Source of the DNA: Neofusicoccum parvum
Lineage: Eukaryota > Ascomycota > Dothideomycetes > Botryosphaeriales > Botryosphaeriaceae
DNA length: 64,000 nt
Reading direction: 5' to 3'
NCBI GenBank assembly: GCA_020912385.1
Contig: CP087208.1
Span: 1,302,001 to 1,366,000 of the forward strand
Shown: one piece after another, positions 10,057 through 20,977 of the stretch
Layout: the number at the start of each line of letters is the position of its first letter
Numbering within the stretch: position 1 is the stretch's first letter
Position numbers and translations under genes: made by a program
The notes under the pieces: model-generated
The model's input: the letters and a program-made list of their open reading frames with translations, nothing else
Told to the model about the DNA's origin: nothing
The model's database searches: none

Positions 10057-11587
10057 TTACCGCAACCACGACGTCCCCACCACGATCGGAGGATCTCTCT
10101 CATCATCCTCACTCTCCGTGCCTGAGCTCGAACCCGATCCCACCACCGTAGTCGACGAACCACCATAGTCCTTCGCCTTCCCAGCCTCCAAATCCAAGTC
10201 CAGCCGCGGCGCCAACCCCCCAGCACCGCCATCCTCCGCCCCAACCTTCGGCAAATCCCTCAGCACGACAGCCTGGCCCAGCTGCTCCCCGGCCACCTGC
10301 GCCGGGAGACTCTCCACACTATCCATCAGCGTGCTGCGGCCCCACCACCACTTCGACGGCGGCCGCAGCGCCTGCTGCTGCTGCTGCCGCACGCCCAGCA
10401 CCACCGCCGCCTCGCTGGGCAGCCTCTCATCACTAGCACCTCCTCCGCTCCCGCCCGGCCCCCCCTCCTTGCCACCGGACGGCGGTTCGTCGTTGTCGTT
10501 GTCGCGCGCGTACGCGATGCCGTCCAGCAGCGCCGGGAAGTGGCGCGACGCGAACGGCGTCAGCGTCGGCAGGCAGGCGCACGTGATGCCCAGCGTCATC
10601 TCGACGCCGCACCACAGGTCGTGCCGCCAGATGGTGCGGCCGAGGTTGCGGGCCGTGACGTGGCGGAGGGAGAGGATGCGGGTGATGGAGGCGATGCAGG
10701 GGCTGCGGTTTTTTTCTCGTTAGAGTGGGGGGGTTGGTGGGGGGAGGGGACGGGGGCGGAGCTTACACGAAGCTGAAGGCGAAGATGCACATGAGGAATT
10801 TGCGCTTGCGGCGCTGGGTGTGCAGGTTGCGCAGGACGGGGATGGGGAGGAGGACGGCGATGAAGTCGGTGGCGACGTTGATGCTGCCGAAGGTGATCCA
10901 GACGGCGCGGAAGTCGACGCATTTGCCGGTGGATGTGTTGGGGAGGAGTTGTTCCCAGAAGTGGGAGATGGGTTGGCAGATGAAGGTGAAGGCTAGGACG
11001 TTGGCGAGGGTGCAGACGGCGTTGAGGCAGAGGAGGTGCGTGCAGACGGCGTGGAAGCGCGGGAGAGTGAAGATGCGTCGGTAGAGGAGGAGGACGGCGG
11101 TTTTGAGGAAGAAACCTTCGATGGCGTAGATGATGGAGGTGGACCATTGTGTCTGTTGGTGGGTCAGGGTGTTGGCGCAGGATGAGGTGGGGAGGAAGGG
11201 TGGGGAGTGCGTACCTGGTAGAGTTGGACTCTCATGCGGAGGGCTTGTGGGGAGGTGCCGGGATCGAGACCTTCGCCGAAGTGGGTGTCTGGATGGGGTC
11301 AGCACTACGAGGGGTGCCTTCTGGAGTTGAGAGAAATAGTACCTGCGACCGCTATCGCGAGTGCGCATGCGCCAGTCATTGCCTAACAGAGATGGTTAGC
11401 TTTCTCCCGTTGTCATACCTGTTGCACTCACAGCAACGGCGCCAATACACCAGTCCTCAAGGCCCAGACGGAGGTTGGTGATGAAGATACGAGTATATAC
11501 TCGTAAAAAGCATGCGCTGAGAGCAAGTGCCTGCAGGGGGATCATAACACCAAAATGTATGGCGATGACTTTGGCAGATCCTGACAT
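10057..11587 (-). CDS. Rhodopsin-type seven-helix membrane protein (fungal Pth11/SAT4-like)
   Basis: Five exons: 11432-11587, 11343-11382, 11215-11288, 10767-11152 and 10057-10702. They join in frame to 433 residues. Family features are a first helix (VIAIHFGVMIPLQALALSACFLRVY), LGLEDWCIGAVA, THFGEGLD between helices 2 and 3, WSTSIIYAIEGFFLKTAVLLLYRRIF, CVDFRAVWITFGSINVATDF and the sixth and seventh helices reached by CIASITRIL. The cytosolic tail of about 120 residues is rich in Gly, Ser and acidic residues. Fungal relatives include candidate receptors and many proteins of unknown role at the plasma membrane. The GxG-rich tail is low complexity. Confidence 0.85.
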
Positions 11588-12242
11588 GGTATCATCGTGA
11601 TGGACGTCTCTTGCAGGAACAGAAGGGCGTGTGCTCTGTTGTCGAGGGGCCCATGCAATATTTCATGACATTTAAGAGAGACGAGGGGCAACAGTCTTCT
11701 CTTTTGGTTGACTAGCGCGTCGCGCGGCGGATCGACAGACTCGCGATGTTTGAGAAGTGTGATGTACCTTTCCGCTCCCGGTTAAACGATTGACGCGCTT
11801 TTCCGGGGCGAGATAACGCACTATTTTGGTGACGCAAATCGTCAAACTATACTTGCCGTTCTCCGGCGGGGGCCAAAGGCGTACCTGAGCGTCCCGTTCC
11901 TGGTGCGCGAGGTTAATTCAACATTTTGAGTAGGCCGTTGCGGTGAAAGCCGATTGAGGGGCGAAAGTGGCATCAGGCAGCTGGAGCCAGAGCCACGTGA
12001 AATTCAGCGCTAGCCAACCACATGGCCCCTTATTGTTGCGGCGCCGTCTGCTTGTCTGGTCTGTTGATGCCAAGCAGCCACGCTCGTTTGTCGACTGGTG
12101 TCGTCGGGACTACGCCAGGCCGATCATCATGTCACGAAACTCGAATGAAGTGGTGGCTGCTGACGCCAGTCTCGGAAGAGAACTCGCATTCACGGTGCCT
12201 GCTCTCTGACCATTGGTTCCGGCATCTTCTGGCACGCAATTT
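11588..12242. other. Intergenic, no gene seen
   Basis: 655 bp between two minus-strand genes. It must contain the promoter of the rhodopsin-type gene and the 3' end of the MOD5-type gene. Confidence 0.5.
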
Positions 12243-13809
12243 TTACTTTCGGTCGTTCACTAAGTCTTCGAACGCGGCCATGGTTGATTCGACGTCTCCA
12301 ATCGGAATCTCCGACTTCCGGTCAGCCGCCTGCTTCTTTGGGTATTCGGCGCCAGTCAGCAGCCTCTGCCTTCGTTTTTTCTCTCGTATCTTGTGGCCTC
12401 GACTCTGGATGTGTTTATTCCAGTCGCTTTCGGTAACAGCCACGGTGTTGCAAGTCTCACAAGTCTTCCGCTGCCACAGATCTCGCCGCTCGCTCAGATC
12501 GTATTCGCGTTTCGGCGTCAGCATATCCGCAGCGGCTTCCGATATGCTCTGTGGTTCAGGAAGGCTCTCGCCTTCCAGGAACTTCGCGGCTAAATCCAGC
12601 GCGGGTGATTCAACCGTCTCCCGCCATCGGGACAGATCCGAGCCATCGAGCAAGTACAAGCTGTTGCTTGCGTTCGCGTTGGCAAGGGCATGTAGCAGTT
12701 TAATCCGTATCCAGCGGATCTGCCGTTTAGCGTACTGGCGGGTACCGGCCTGAACCTGCTCAATGGCCAGTGATTCAAGCTTCTCCAACTCCTTCTCGTC
12801 TGCGGTACCGGACTTGAGTGCGCGCTGATAAGCTTCGAACTCCTTGTAGCCGATCGAGACCCAGATGCCGCGGGTCCGGTCCACAGGCTTGCCCTCCGAT
12901 TCGCGCTGCTGCAGGAACCGGTCCAGGGTGTCGACCTCGGAAAGCAAGCCATTGGCAAGCATCTTCTCAACACGTGCATCTAACCTGGCACGGAGCGGCT
13001 CATTCGCAGCATGGACCCAGAAAAGCACAGCTGGAAACCGTTGCGTTTCCGATAGCGTGTCGCGTTCCGTTTCTGCAGCCTCGGCCGCTGATGACGGCTG
13101 CTTTCGAAGGCTCTGCTCTTCATACATCTGCGATGCAGGCTTCCCTGTCTTCAGCCAGATCTCCAGGGAGCGCTGGATCTTGCGGCGGTCATTCGGGTGC
13201 CAGCGGTCGGCCATGACCGGGTCGACTTCGCGGAGCTTGGTCAGAATCACTTCGGTAGGCTCCTCCAGGATGGGATACATTTCGCTGCCTCCATTCTCTT
13301 GCGTCTGAACCGCAGGGTTTTGAGCGCCATCCGCAAGGCTTTCTCTGAACAGCAGAGATTGGATGTAGTAGTGGGTGCCACCAACGAGAATGGGCAGCTT
13401 GCCTCGCGAGTGAATGTCATCGATGACACTCAAGGCTTTCTTTACAAATTCAGTGACAGTCCAGGTCTCTTCGTGATGACCGATGGTGCCAAGCAGATGG
13501 TGAGGAATGCCCTTCATCTCTTCCGGGGTGATTTTGTTGGTGATGACGGGGAGCCCTTCGTACAGCTGCATGGCATCGCTGTTGATAACCTCGCCGTTGA
13601 AGCGGCGAGCAATCTCAACGGCAAGCTACCTGGCGTGATTAGACTGCTGTCGACCTCACGGGAAAAAGTGACTGGGCAGGAAAGCGAAAACTTCCTACCT
13701 GCGACTTGCCCGTGCCGGTGGCGCCGATGACGGCGACGACAGGCTTCTGCGGCTGGAGCGGCGCCATGGTCGCGGCGGCCTTGTGGAAAATCCTGGCGGC
13801 TCTCAGCAT
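12243..13809 (-). CDS. tRNA dimethylallyltransferase (MOD5/TRIT1 type)
   Basis: Adds an isopentenyl group from dimethylallyl diphosphate to A37 of tRNAs that read UNN codons. Exon 1 is 13699-13809 and exon 2 is 12243-13625, with a 73-nt intron that splits right after the P-loop VIGATGTGKSQ. Further motifs are INSDAMQLYEGL, the substrate loop with ILVGGTHYYIQSLLF, and GYKEFEAYQR with RQIRWIR. Near the C-terminus is a C2H2 zinc finger, CETCN...HIQSRGH, found in the eukaryotic enzymes. Two in-frame starts are likely: Met at 13809 begins a basic helix (MLRAARIFHKAA) like a mitochondrial presequence (497 residues), and Met at 13767 skips it (483 residues). Yeast MOD5 uses two starts in this way. 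Confidence 0.93.
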
Positions 13810-14068
13810 GCATGCACGGGCGGGTTGCTCGACCACAGAGCAGCACGGTTGCGGGCCAGATGCCGCGAGGATTCTTCTTCGCGGGCAAAAAGTGATGGCC
13901 GGCGCAGTCCAGGCCCCTTTGAGCGTAGGCCGGTCGGATTTCTCGGGGCGCCGGTCGGAGCCGCTGGTCGAGGACCCGACATCATCCCGTCATCCATATG
14001 ATGAAATATCGCGCCCTTGCCCGCCATGTAGTCTGCACCTCCCACCTCCCTCCACCACCTTGTCCGCA
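13810..14068. promoter_or_regulatory. Shared divergent promoter
   Basis: About 260 bp separate the MOD5-type start (-) and the CAF16-type start (+). Any promoters for both genes must lie in or overlap this GC-rich stretch. No clear TATA box was seen. Confidence 0.6.
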
Positions 14069-14997
14069 ATGTCCGGCTCCAGCTCCAAGGCCAATGGCGT
14101 CGCTCCGTCCATTGGGGTCAAGAACCTCAACTACAAGTTCCCCGACGGCAGCAGCGGGCTGAAAGATGTTATTCTCGATCTCCCGCCGGGAAGTCGCACG
14201 CTGTTGATCGGAGGTGAGTCACTTGTGGAGCGTCTCGCACTTCCTTCACGCAAACACCGACTGACGTGGCGTCTGCCTGCGCAGCAAACGGAGCCGGCAA
14301 GACGACGCTTCTGCGCCTCCTCTCGGGCAAGCGCATGGCGCCCAAGGACACGGTCTCCATCGCCGGCGTCGACCCGTTCTCGCAGGGGCTGGAGGGCGTG
14401 ACGTACCTGGGGCTGGAGTGGGTGCTGAACCCGATCGTGCGCACCGACATCGACGTGCCGACGCTGCTCTCGTCGGTCGGCGGCGACTTCTACCACGAGC
14501 GGCGCGACGAGCTGGTGCGCATCCTCGACATCGACCTGGCGTGGCGCATGCACGCGGTCAGCGACGGCGAGCGGCGGCGCGTGCAGCTGGCCATGGGCCT
14601 GCTCCGCCCGTGGAGCATCCTGCTGCTCGACGAGATCACCGTCGACCTCGACCTGCTGAGCCGCAGCAACTTCCTGCACTTCCTCAAGCGCGAGACCGAA
14701 ACTCGCCCGTGCACCATCGTCTACGCCACCCACATCCTCGACAACCTCGCCGACTGGCCCTCGCACCTCGTGCACATGAGCCTCGGGAAGGTCAAGAAGT
14801 GGGGCGCCATCGACGAGTTCTACAACAAGCTCGCCAACGGCCCGAACACAGGCAACAGCCAGCTCGGCGAGATCGTGCTCAAGTGGCTGCAGGAGGATCT
14901 GGACGAGCGGGGCCCGCGCAATGGCCAGGCCTCGGAGGGCAAGACCTACCCTGCTCTCGAAGGTAAGGGCGGCTACGGCCTGGAGAAGAAAGATTAG
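14069..14997 (+). CDS. CAF16-type soluble ABC ATPase
   Basis: Exons 14069-14213 and 14285-14997 give 285 residues, close to yeast Caf16 (289). The intron (GTGAGT...GCAG) cuts the first Gly-Ala of the Walker A loop, GANGAGKTTLLRLLSG. The ABC signature is SDGERRRVQLAMGLL, Walker B is ILLLDEITVDLD, and the switch His lies in YATHILD. There are no membrane segments, and the N-terminal KNLNYKFPDG starts the nucleotide-binding domain directly. Caf16 in yeast associates with the CCR4-NOT complex and Mediator; the exact role is unclear. The gene is divergent from the MOD5-type gene. Confidence 0.92.
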
Positions 14998-15417
14998 ACG
15001 GGGATGATTGTTTCGCATTTGTCTGTGTTTTTGCATTTGGGTTCGGGGGAAAAGAGACAAGGCCGGCTTTCAACACGGCCAGGCTTCAACGCCAGCAACG
15101 TTTGCATTGGGTACGGAGTTAGTGCTTCCACAGCAAGATACCATGGGATCGAGTTTAACACGAGACACTATCGTCCAATATTACTACGTCAAGCTGTGGC
15201 ACAACCGCAGTCGTCGCCAGACTTATTGATGAACTCAAGTTCGTATAAGTGTGACCGCCAAGGACTGCAGCCGCATTGAAAGGCAACCACCGTCCGCAAC
15301 GATAGGGTTGTGGTCTGCGGCTCGTGGTGACTCCCCCGCTCCACCAAACAAAAAGACAACAAGCCCACGCCCTCTCACGCAGGCTGCGGCCCCCAAAGCG
15401 GCAAAACAAAAGAATGT
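14998..15417. other. Intergenic, no gene seen
   Basis: 420 bp between the CAF16-type stop and the 3' end of the tRNA gene. Nothing distinctive was seen. Confidence 0.5.
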
Positions 15418-15531
15418 TGCCACGGATGCGGTTCGAACGCATGCACATTTCTGTAGCAGAGTATAAGAGAAAGCTCCTGGGGAGCCCAGATTGACTTAAA
15501 TCTGCCGCCTTAACCACTCGGCCACCGTGGC
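15418..15531 (-). tRNA. tRNA-Leu(UAA) with a 33-nt intron
   Basis: Read on the minus strand from 15531: acceptor GCCACGG, A box TGGCCGAGTGGTTAAGG, anticodon stem GCAGA with loop TTTAAG (anticodon TAA), a 33-nt intron after position 37, the stem partner TCTGC, a type II variable arm ACA-GAAA-TGT, T arm ATGCG-TTCGAAC-CGCAT, and CCGTGGC pairing with the acceptor, then A73. The mature length is 81 nt before CCA addition. The intron contains CTTATA, which can pair with the anticodon as usual for such introns. Confidence 0.95.
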
Positions 15532-18502
15532 GATTTGAAGCTGAAAACGAACCTCACTTGACTTATGGAGGTTGGCGGGCCTAAAACCTGATCCCCCGCG
15601 CACACCGCTCGCTCGTTTGGGTCGCAGCAGGCGGAGAGCGAGTCGGGGGGCCGACGTCGATGCAGAAAGCGGATTTGCGCTCCCGTGCGCGATGCAGCTC
15701 TGGTGGAGGGAAGCGAGCGCGGCGAGGAGATTGTGTGGAAAAGCAGGGATTGGATTGCGGGTGAAGCGAGAAAAAAAAAAAAGCCCGGATCGAGCAGGGG
15801 CGCACGTGACGGCGGCGTCACGTTGGCTGGCGTCTGCCTCAGACGCTCCTCAAACACCGTGTCTGCGGCATCCTGCGCTGCGGTGAGACTGCTGTCGTTG
15901 TGTGTGGTGAGCCCTCTGGCTTTGCCTGAATCAGGCAACGCTGGCCTGGGCCACACCGCATGCAGGCGGCGCTGTCCCGCTCTGGCTGCGCCGTGTCCGT
16001 GTCCGAGTGCTCCCGCTCCACACCCTGGGGAGCCGTCTGGCCTGTTGCGCGCACGCCGTGCATGCACAGCAGCGCCCACGCTAAAGATAAGCATATGCGC
16101 AGCGAATCTGGCTCTGCGGAGCTGCAAACTCGCCGATGCAGCTGCAGTAGCGCTGTTTCAACAGCCAGTGAGGCAGTGAGGCCGCCCGTGTAGCGTTCGT
16201 GAGCGTGGCGGAGTCATTCGCGGTGCTCCACAGGCGTCCTTAGCCCTTCCTTCGTGCGTCGCGGCCCCCATCTGACCACCGCCCGTGCTTAGCTGCAGCT
16301 GCAGCGAGCTGAACGGTTAAAGTCGCGCTGCAACTGCTGCTCTCCGCACTTCCAATTTTCCCGTTCTCGCTGAACTTCCTCATCGTCCCTGAACTTCCTC
16401 ACAGGGCCCGCTGTGGCCGGATTGCCATCAGAACAACCCTCATCCAAAACATCAACCCTCTGACCCACATTGCATGCTGGTCGACCTCACCACCTGCCAA
16501 GACGTCGTCTCCCCCGGACATGCTCTCGTCTTCGGGGCCTGACCTCCTCCCCGGGAGGTGGTGCGGCGGTAACCGCAGCAGAGCCGAACCCTTTCGAGGG
16601 TTTGAGCTCCGCGCGGGTCGCATCACCCACAAACAGCAAAAGCACAAAAACATTCACGATGGTGTAAGGCGAAGTCACATCGTCGCCGCCCCCAATGCCG
16701 CTGCCGCCGCCGTTTCGAGGATGGAGAGGAAGATGAGCACCACCAGAGGACCAGTCGTCTCCGCCGACCCAGCCGCCTGCATCGAGAGAGCTTGCGCTCC
16801 CCGCGTCCAGCAGCACGCGATGCAGCACTGGATTTGGATAGGAGACTCGCCAGTTTGGGCCTGGCCATGACCGGAATGGTCTTGATGCTGTTGCCGAGGA
16901 CACAGCTACCTGGACCTTTTTTAACGGAATTAATCACAATTTTGACAAGAAAGAAGTGGGGGAGAGGGAAGCTCTTGAGAAGCGAGGAGAGGATGGGAAC
17001 GTGGAGACTGCCAACGATGGGACATCGGACGGCTCTCCGTTCCTCGAGACACACACGGCGCTGGGGGCGGAGCGAGGATCGTCAAGATCCTGCTCTGCCG
17101 ACGCTGACGACGTTGCAATACGGCACGTCGTCAGCAGACGCGGGTGGCCACTGTGTTGGCTGCCCGCGTCCTCCTTCACCACCGCCGCCGCCGTCACTCG
17201 CCCCGCGCTGCGGACGCACTTGATGCCTCTGCGCGCGGACGGCTCGCCGGAATAATCACACCACCACTGCCATTCTGAAGCGCCGCTTGCCGGCTGAAGG
17301 GAGGTTACACACCCTGATTAGGGCTTTACCACTGGAGTATCTCGGATTTCATTCCTAGGGCGCTACTGCTGTACTACCTGTTTCCCATTTTCTCGCGTTC
17401 GCCTGGAATCTTCTGTTTGGGAGCGGAAAGGAAGGTTGGACGAAGACGGTTTTGGGAACTTTTTGGGAGAGCAGCTTTCCCCTTCGGGATGAATGGGCGT
17501 CTTAACGGGGTTTCCGTTTGCTCCAGCTGTTGACTCCCTCCCCTTTCTGATTGGTGCTTGGCGTCTATTCCCCGGTTGTGGTTTTCCAGTCTTCTCCGCT
17601 GCTTTTACTTCCCCCACGCTATAATCTTTCTGTCAGAATTGAAAGTCTACCTGTCCAAAGATACGTCATTTGAGCTGTTCTGCGTGCGCGCCGTCTGTCT
17701 ACAGCTTTCTCGACCTCGCCGACGATCGCAACCGCTACCGCATTCCTTCCTCGTTTTCCAACGTCAACTCAACGCCTCCCTCGAGGGCCTTTCCAGCGCG
17801 ACACTCGACACAATACGCTAACACGTCCGACACCCCATGCACCAGGAACCCTCCCAACGACTAAAGCCGCAGGACTCCTTGTCCTGCTGCGTCCACTCCT
17901 TCCCGACCAACTGCACACCCTCTTTTTCGTCAACGCAACCCGCCACGCGCTGGTGCTTGAGGAAGAAGAACGCGCCTGCCTGCCGCACCCCCGAGCCCAG
18001 CCCCAACCGCTGCCAGCTCGTCAGCAGCACGCACGCACGCGCGACTCGGCGTGCAGCGCGCCGGAAAGCTCCAGGCCAGCGCGGCTGAGGCGCGGTCAGC
18101 GGGGAAAAGGATGGCGCAGGACGCGTTGCTTTTTCCCGCTGCTGCTCCGCCACCGCCCGCGCCTCTGCCACGGCGCGTGGGGGCCGCGGCGACGTTTCAG
18201 GTTGGGAGCCCCTGCTGCGGACGGGGGAGGGTGCGCGAATGGGTTTTGAGCGGGTGGTGGTGGTGGTGGGGCGGTGAAAGAAGTGCCTCCGACCTGAACG
18301 CATCTCATTGATGAGGATCTGCCTTGACGATGGTCTGGCGGTGAGTCTGCTCCGTCATTCAAGGACGATCGTCTGGAAAGTCGGATTGCAGCGCTCCCAC
18401 CGTGCCAAAACTACTTGCCCGAGCCAGATGCGAAACGCAACCGGTCCTCGCCAGCCGACGACCATCACGTTCAGGACTGGGGGGAGATCGAGATCGTTTC
18501 CT
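15532..18502. other. Long GC-rich intergenic, no supported gene
   Basis: Almost 3 kb. It holds a 12-A run (15771-15782), a GGT repeat near 18250, and several short ORFs on both strands that overlap one another without family signals. A hydrophobic stretch (TIVNVFVLLLFVGDATRAEL) is coded on the minus strand near 16600, but no consistent gene model could be built around it. Confidence 0.5.
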
Positions 18503-20977
18503 TCATCGTCGGTGCACGTGGTTGGGGGCGGCTCTCCGTGCGATATTGTGGGTGTACGCGGACGTTTTCGGGTGAGCTCGAGCGGAAAGTTTGAATTTTT
18601 CCTGTGCCTGCTGAAGTGTCATTAACTTGATAGCTTGGAAATGTTTAAAGGAATGGTTGAGAGCCTCATACCTTGGTGAAGGATCTGCCGTCTCCGCGTC
18701 CCTTTCTCTTCTCTTCAAATCCTCAAAGAACACCGAATTGCTACAGAACGTCACAGAAAGTGCGAGTACACTAAACATTCCAGCGTCCAAGCTTGATTCG
18801 GACACCTTCATGTGTGCCGAAACAATAGATGCAGGTATCCTACAACTCCCTACGCACCAGCCATCCTTGTCGAGAATGTAAAAATCCCGAGTACCACCAC
18901 ACTTGGTGCCAGCCCATAGTCTGAATGAGTTGGTTGAAGTTCGGATTAGTACCCTGCCTGGTTTTGCGGTGAGCAGATCCATGGTTTCCGGAGAGATCTG
19001 GAAGTCTTTCGTGCCGTGCGCTTCTTCCCAGAAATCTCTGTAGGTGGGCCATCGTCTCTTAAGCCCTCCGCGAAGTCCCGACCGTAGCTTTCGAGGTGTC
19101 GGTGCGGGAGCTTCTACGCAGCTTGGCCACGCTGTAAGCATGTATAGACGAGGATCCATCACGAAGTCCGGAGAAGAGGTGTCCAACTGCCATCTGTATG
19201 CGAACTGATGCTCGGTGGGATCATGTGTTGCGGATATGGGTTTAAAGTTTCCCATCCTGTCAAGTCGTGCCCACTTCGCTACCGCACCTATCATCGTATC
19301 GTTGGGAATGAATACTTTCCAATCTTTCAATGAGCCCCAGGACCAGGACGGTAGAATAACATCATTAGTGACTACCGGGGCATTGAGCTCGCAACCCGGG
19401 CCAGTGCGCCACAAGATTGCAGCGTCGAAGTCCTTTTCAGGTAACCCATATATGTAGCCTTGCAACTCATCATAAAGATGTCTGAAGGCCCCAGCAAATG
19501 CGTTGTATGTGTCGGATGCAAATGAGAGTTTACGCTCAGAATAGTCCGATAAGCACTCTCTGTACTGCTTGAATACGCTGTCCATCTCGTAGTCTTCTTC
19601 GCGCTTCACATCCCGTGAGAGGAAATCGAGGCTCCATCCGTCGGTGATTTCCGTTAGGGGGTCTTCAGCGGCCGTGCTTATGCCGCATTTGAAGAACAGT
19701 TGCCAGTCTGTGAAGATGAGTATTCTTCTTGAGAGCAACTGCTCCTGATACGTCCAACCCCGGTTTATCCATTCGCCGTCTGCCAGGCACTCCCTGAGGT
19801 TTGGTAATATTGGTGCAATCTCCATCCTTGGTAACTGCAGATTCACCCGGGAAAATGGTCGAGGGGAGTCTCCTGTGCCTGGAAGTCCATGTTGAGAAGT
19901 GTCTCCAGCAGTTGCACAGATTGTGAAAAATGCTGAAGAGTATATTGCGTCCATCGCCGAGATCTGATCATGCTTTTGGGATGCATCGTCCTGTACGATG
20001 CACAGACGGTCCACCCAGAGATATGGCATGCTGAGTTTCTCGCAGACAGTCATGGCATCCACTACTGTCTTCGGCAAATTCGCTCGGTCCAATTGCCCCG
20101 GCATACTCAACATCGCCAGATTATGCCTCTTGGTTTCAACCTCGTCTGCCTCCTTTTTGCCCCAAACATAGCTCAGAGCAGCAAAATCTGGGTCTTTCGG
20201 CGCTTCTACAAGGCATCTCTTAGCGATATCGACCACTCTGAAGCTTTCTGGTAGTGTCCTTGTCCTCCCCGATCTGTTCCTCGAAAACCAATGCTTATGG
20301 TTCGAGCTGCAGTCTTTAGTCCATGCTTTTGCTTTTGACCAGTCCAAACGAGTTTCGGAATGAGTCTGAGCGTGTCCGGCATGTTTTCCGTTAAGTTTCC
20401 GTCCTTGCATGGGTTGATACACTTTGGCGTATCGTTCAACCTGACTTCCTGCTGGCCTTCCTTCCTGGCTGGACCACCATGCAGTCATGAAGACGAGATC
20501 TACATCTCCCAAATGAGGTTCGATAATAGTTCTTCGGTACTGTTTCGCCAAACGTCCAACGTGTCCGTACACAAGAATAGGATCCTCAAGATGTATGTCG
20601 AGTACCCTGTCACTTCGCGCACTGCTAAACATTCGTATGACCATACGACAAAAGACACAGGCCTGCCGTTGTTGAATAGCTTTCAAGGTTCCGATGTTGA
20701 TGAGAGGAAAGTTTGTCCGGGTCTCTTTCCTCAGACAGATGAAGATGTGGTGAATTCGAAGGTGCAGACAGAACGCACAGAGAATATCCTTCTCATATTT
20801 ACTTGGCTTGCAGTCCCAACACTCCGTGTGGAAAATGGCCTCATAGTCATGTGTTGTTGGCGGTAGCCCCGTTTCGATTCCCGAGGCTCCATCCGGAATC
20901 ATGTGATGTATGCGTGGGTAAAAAGGGCACGTACCGCCCCCGCACTCGCATATATCGTGTTTCGTCAGGTCTTCCAT
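18503..20977 (-). CDS. HET domain protein
   Basis: One open frame of 824 codons. The HET core spans roughly residues 265-410: FAALSYVWG, LPKTVVDAM, MPYLWVDRLCIVQDD, IYSSAFFTICATAG, and WINRGWTYQEQLLSRRIL. The N-terminal 115 residues are Cys/His-rich (CECGGGTC, ECWDC, CAFCLHLRIHH, CVFCRM) and may bind zinc. C-terminal segments such as PSWSWGS are usual for the large HET class. HET domains trigger cell death in fungal vegetative incompatibility, normally when a partner is recognised. The last 60 residues (after PSPR) look unlike coding sequence; a GTATGA donor there and a TTCAG acceptor about 50 bp later suggest an unspliced intron or a run-on end. Confidence 0.88.
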   Translation of the reverse strand: MEDLTKHDICECGGGTCPFYPRIHHMIPDGASGIETGLPPTTHDYEAIFHTECWDCKPSKYEKDILCAFCLHLRIHHIFICLRKETRTNFPLINIGTLKAIQQRQACVFCRMVIRMFSSARSDRVLDIHLEDPILVYGHVGRLAKQYRRTIIEPHLGDVDLVFMTAWWSSQEGRPAGSQVERYAKVYQPMQGRKLNGKHAGHAQTHSETRLDWSKAKAWTKDCSSNHKHWFSRNRSGRTRTLPESFRVVDIAKRCLVEAPKDPDFAALSYVWGKKEADEVETKRHNLAMLSMPGQLDRANLPKTVVDAMTVCEKLSMPYLWVDRLCIVQDDASQKHDQISAMDAIYSSAFFTICATAGDTSQHGLPGTGDSPRPFSRVNLQLPRMEIAPILPNLRECLADGEWINRGWTYQEQLLSRRILIFTDWQLFFKCGISTAAEDPLTEITDGWSLDFLSRDVKREEDYEMDSVFKQYRECLSDYSERKLSFASDTYNAFAGAFRHLYDELQGYIYGLPEKDFDAAILWRTGPGCELNAPVVTNDVILPSWSWGSLKDWKVFIPNDTMIGAVAKWARLDRMGNFKPISATHDPTEHQFAYRWQLDTSSPDFVMDPRLYMLTAWPSCVEAPAPTPRKLRSGLRGGLKRRWPTYRDFWEEAHGTKDFQISPETMDLLTAKPGRVLIRTSTNSFRLWAGTKCGGTRDFYILDKDGWCVGSCRIPASIVSAHMKVSESSLDAGMFSVLALSVTFCSNSVFFEDLKRRERDAETADPSPRYEALNHSFKHFQAIKLMTLQQAQEKFKLSARAHPKTSAYTHNIARRAAPNHVHRR

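Noticed and set aside
16399..17054. Cluster of minus-strand ORFs with a hydrophobic stretch
   Set aside because: Three overlapping frames could not be joined by convincing splice sites, and no family was recognised.
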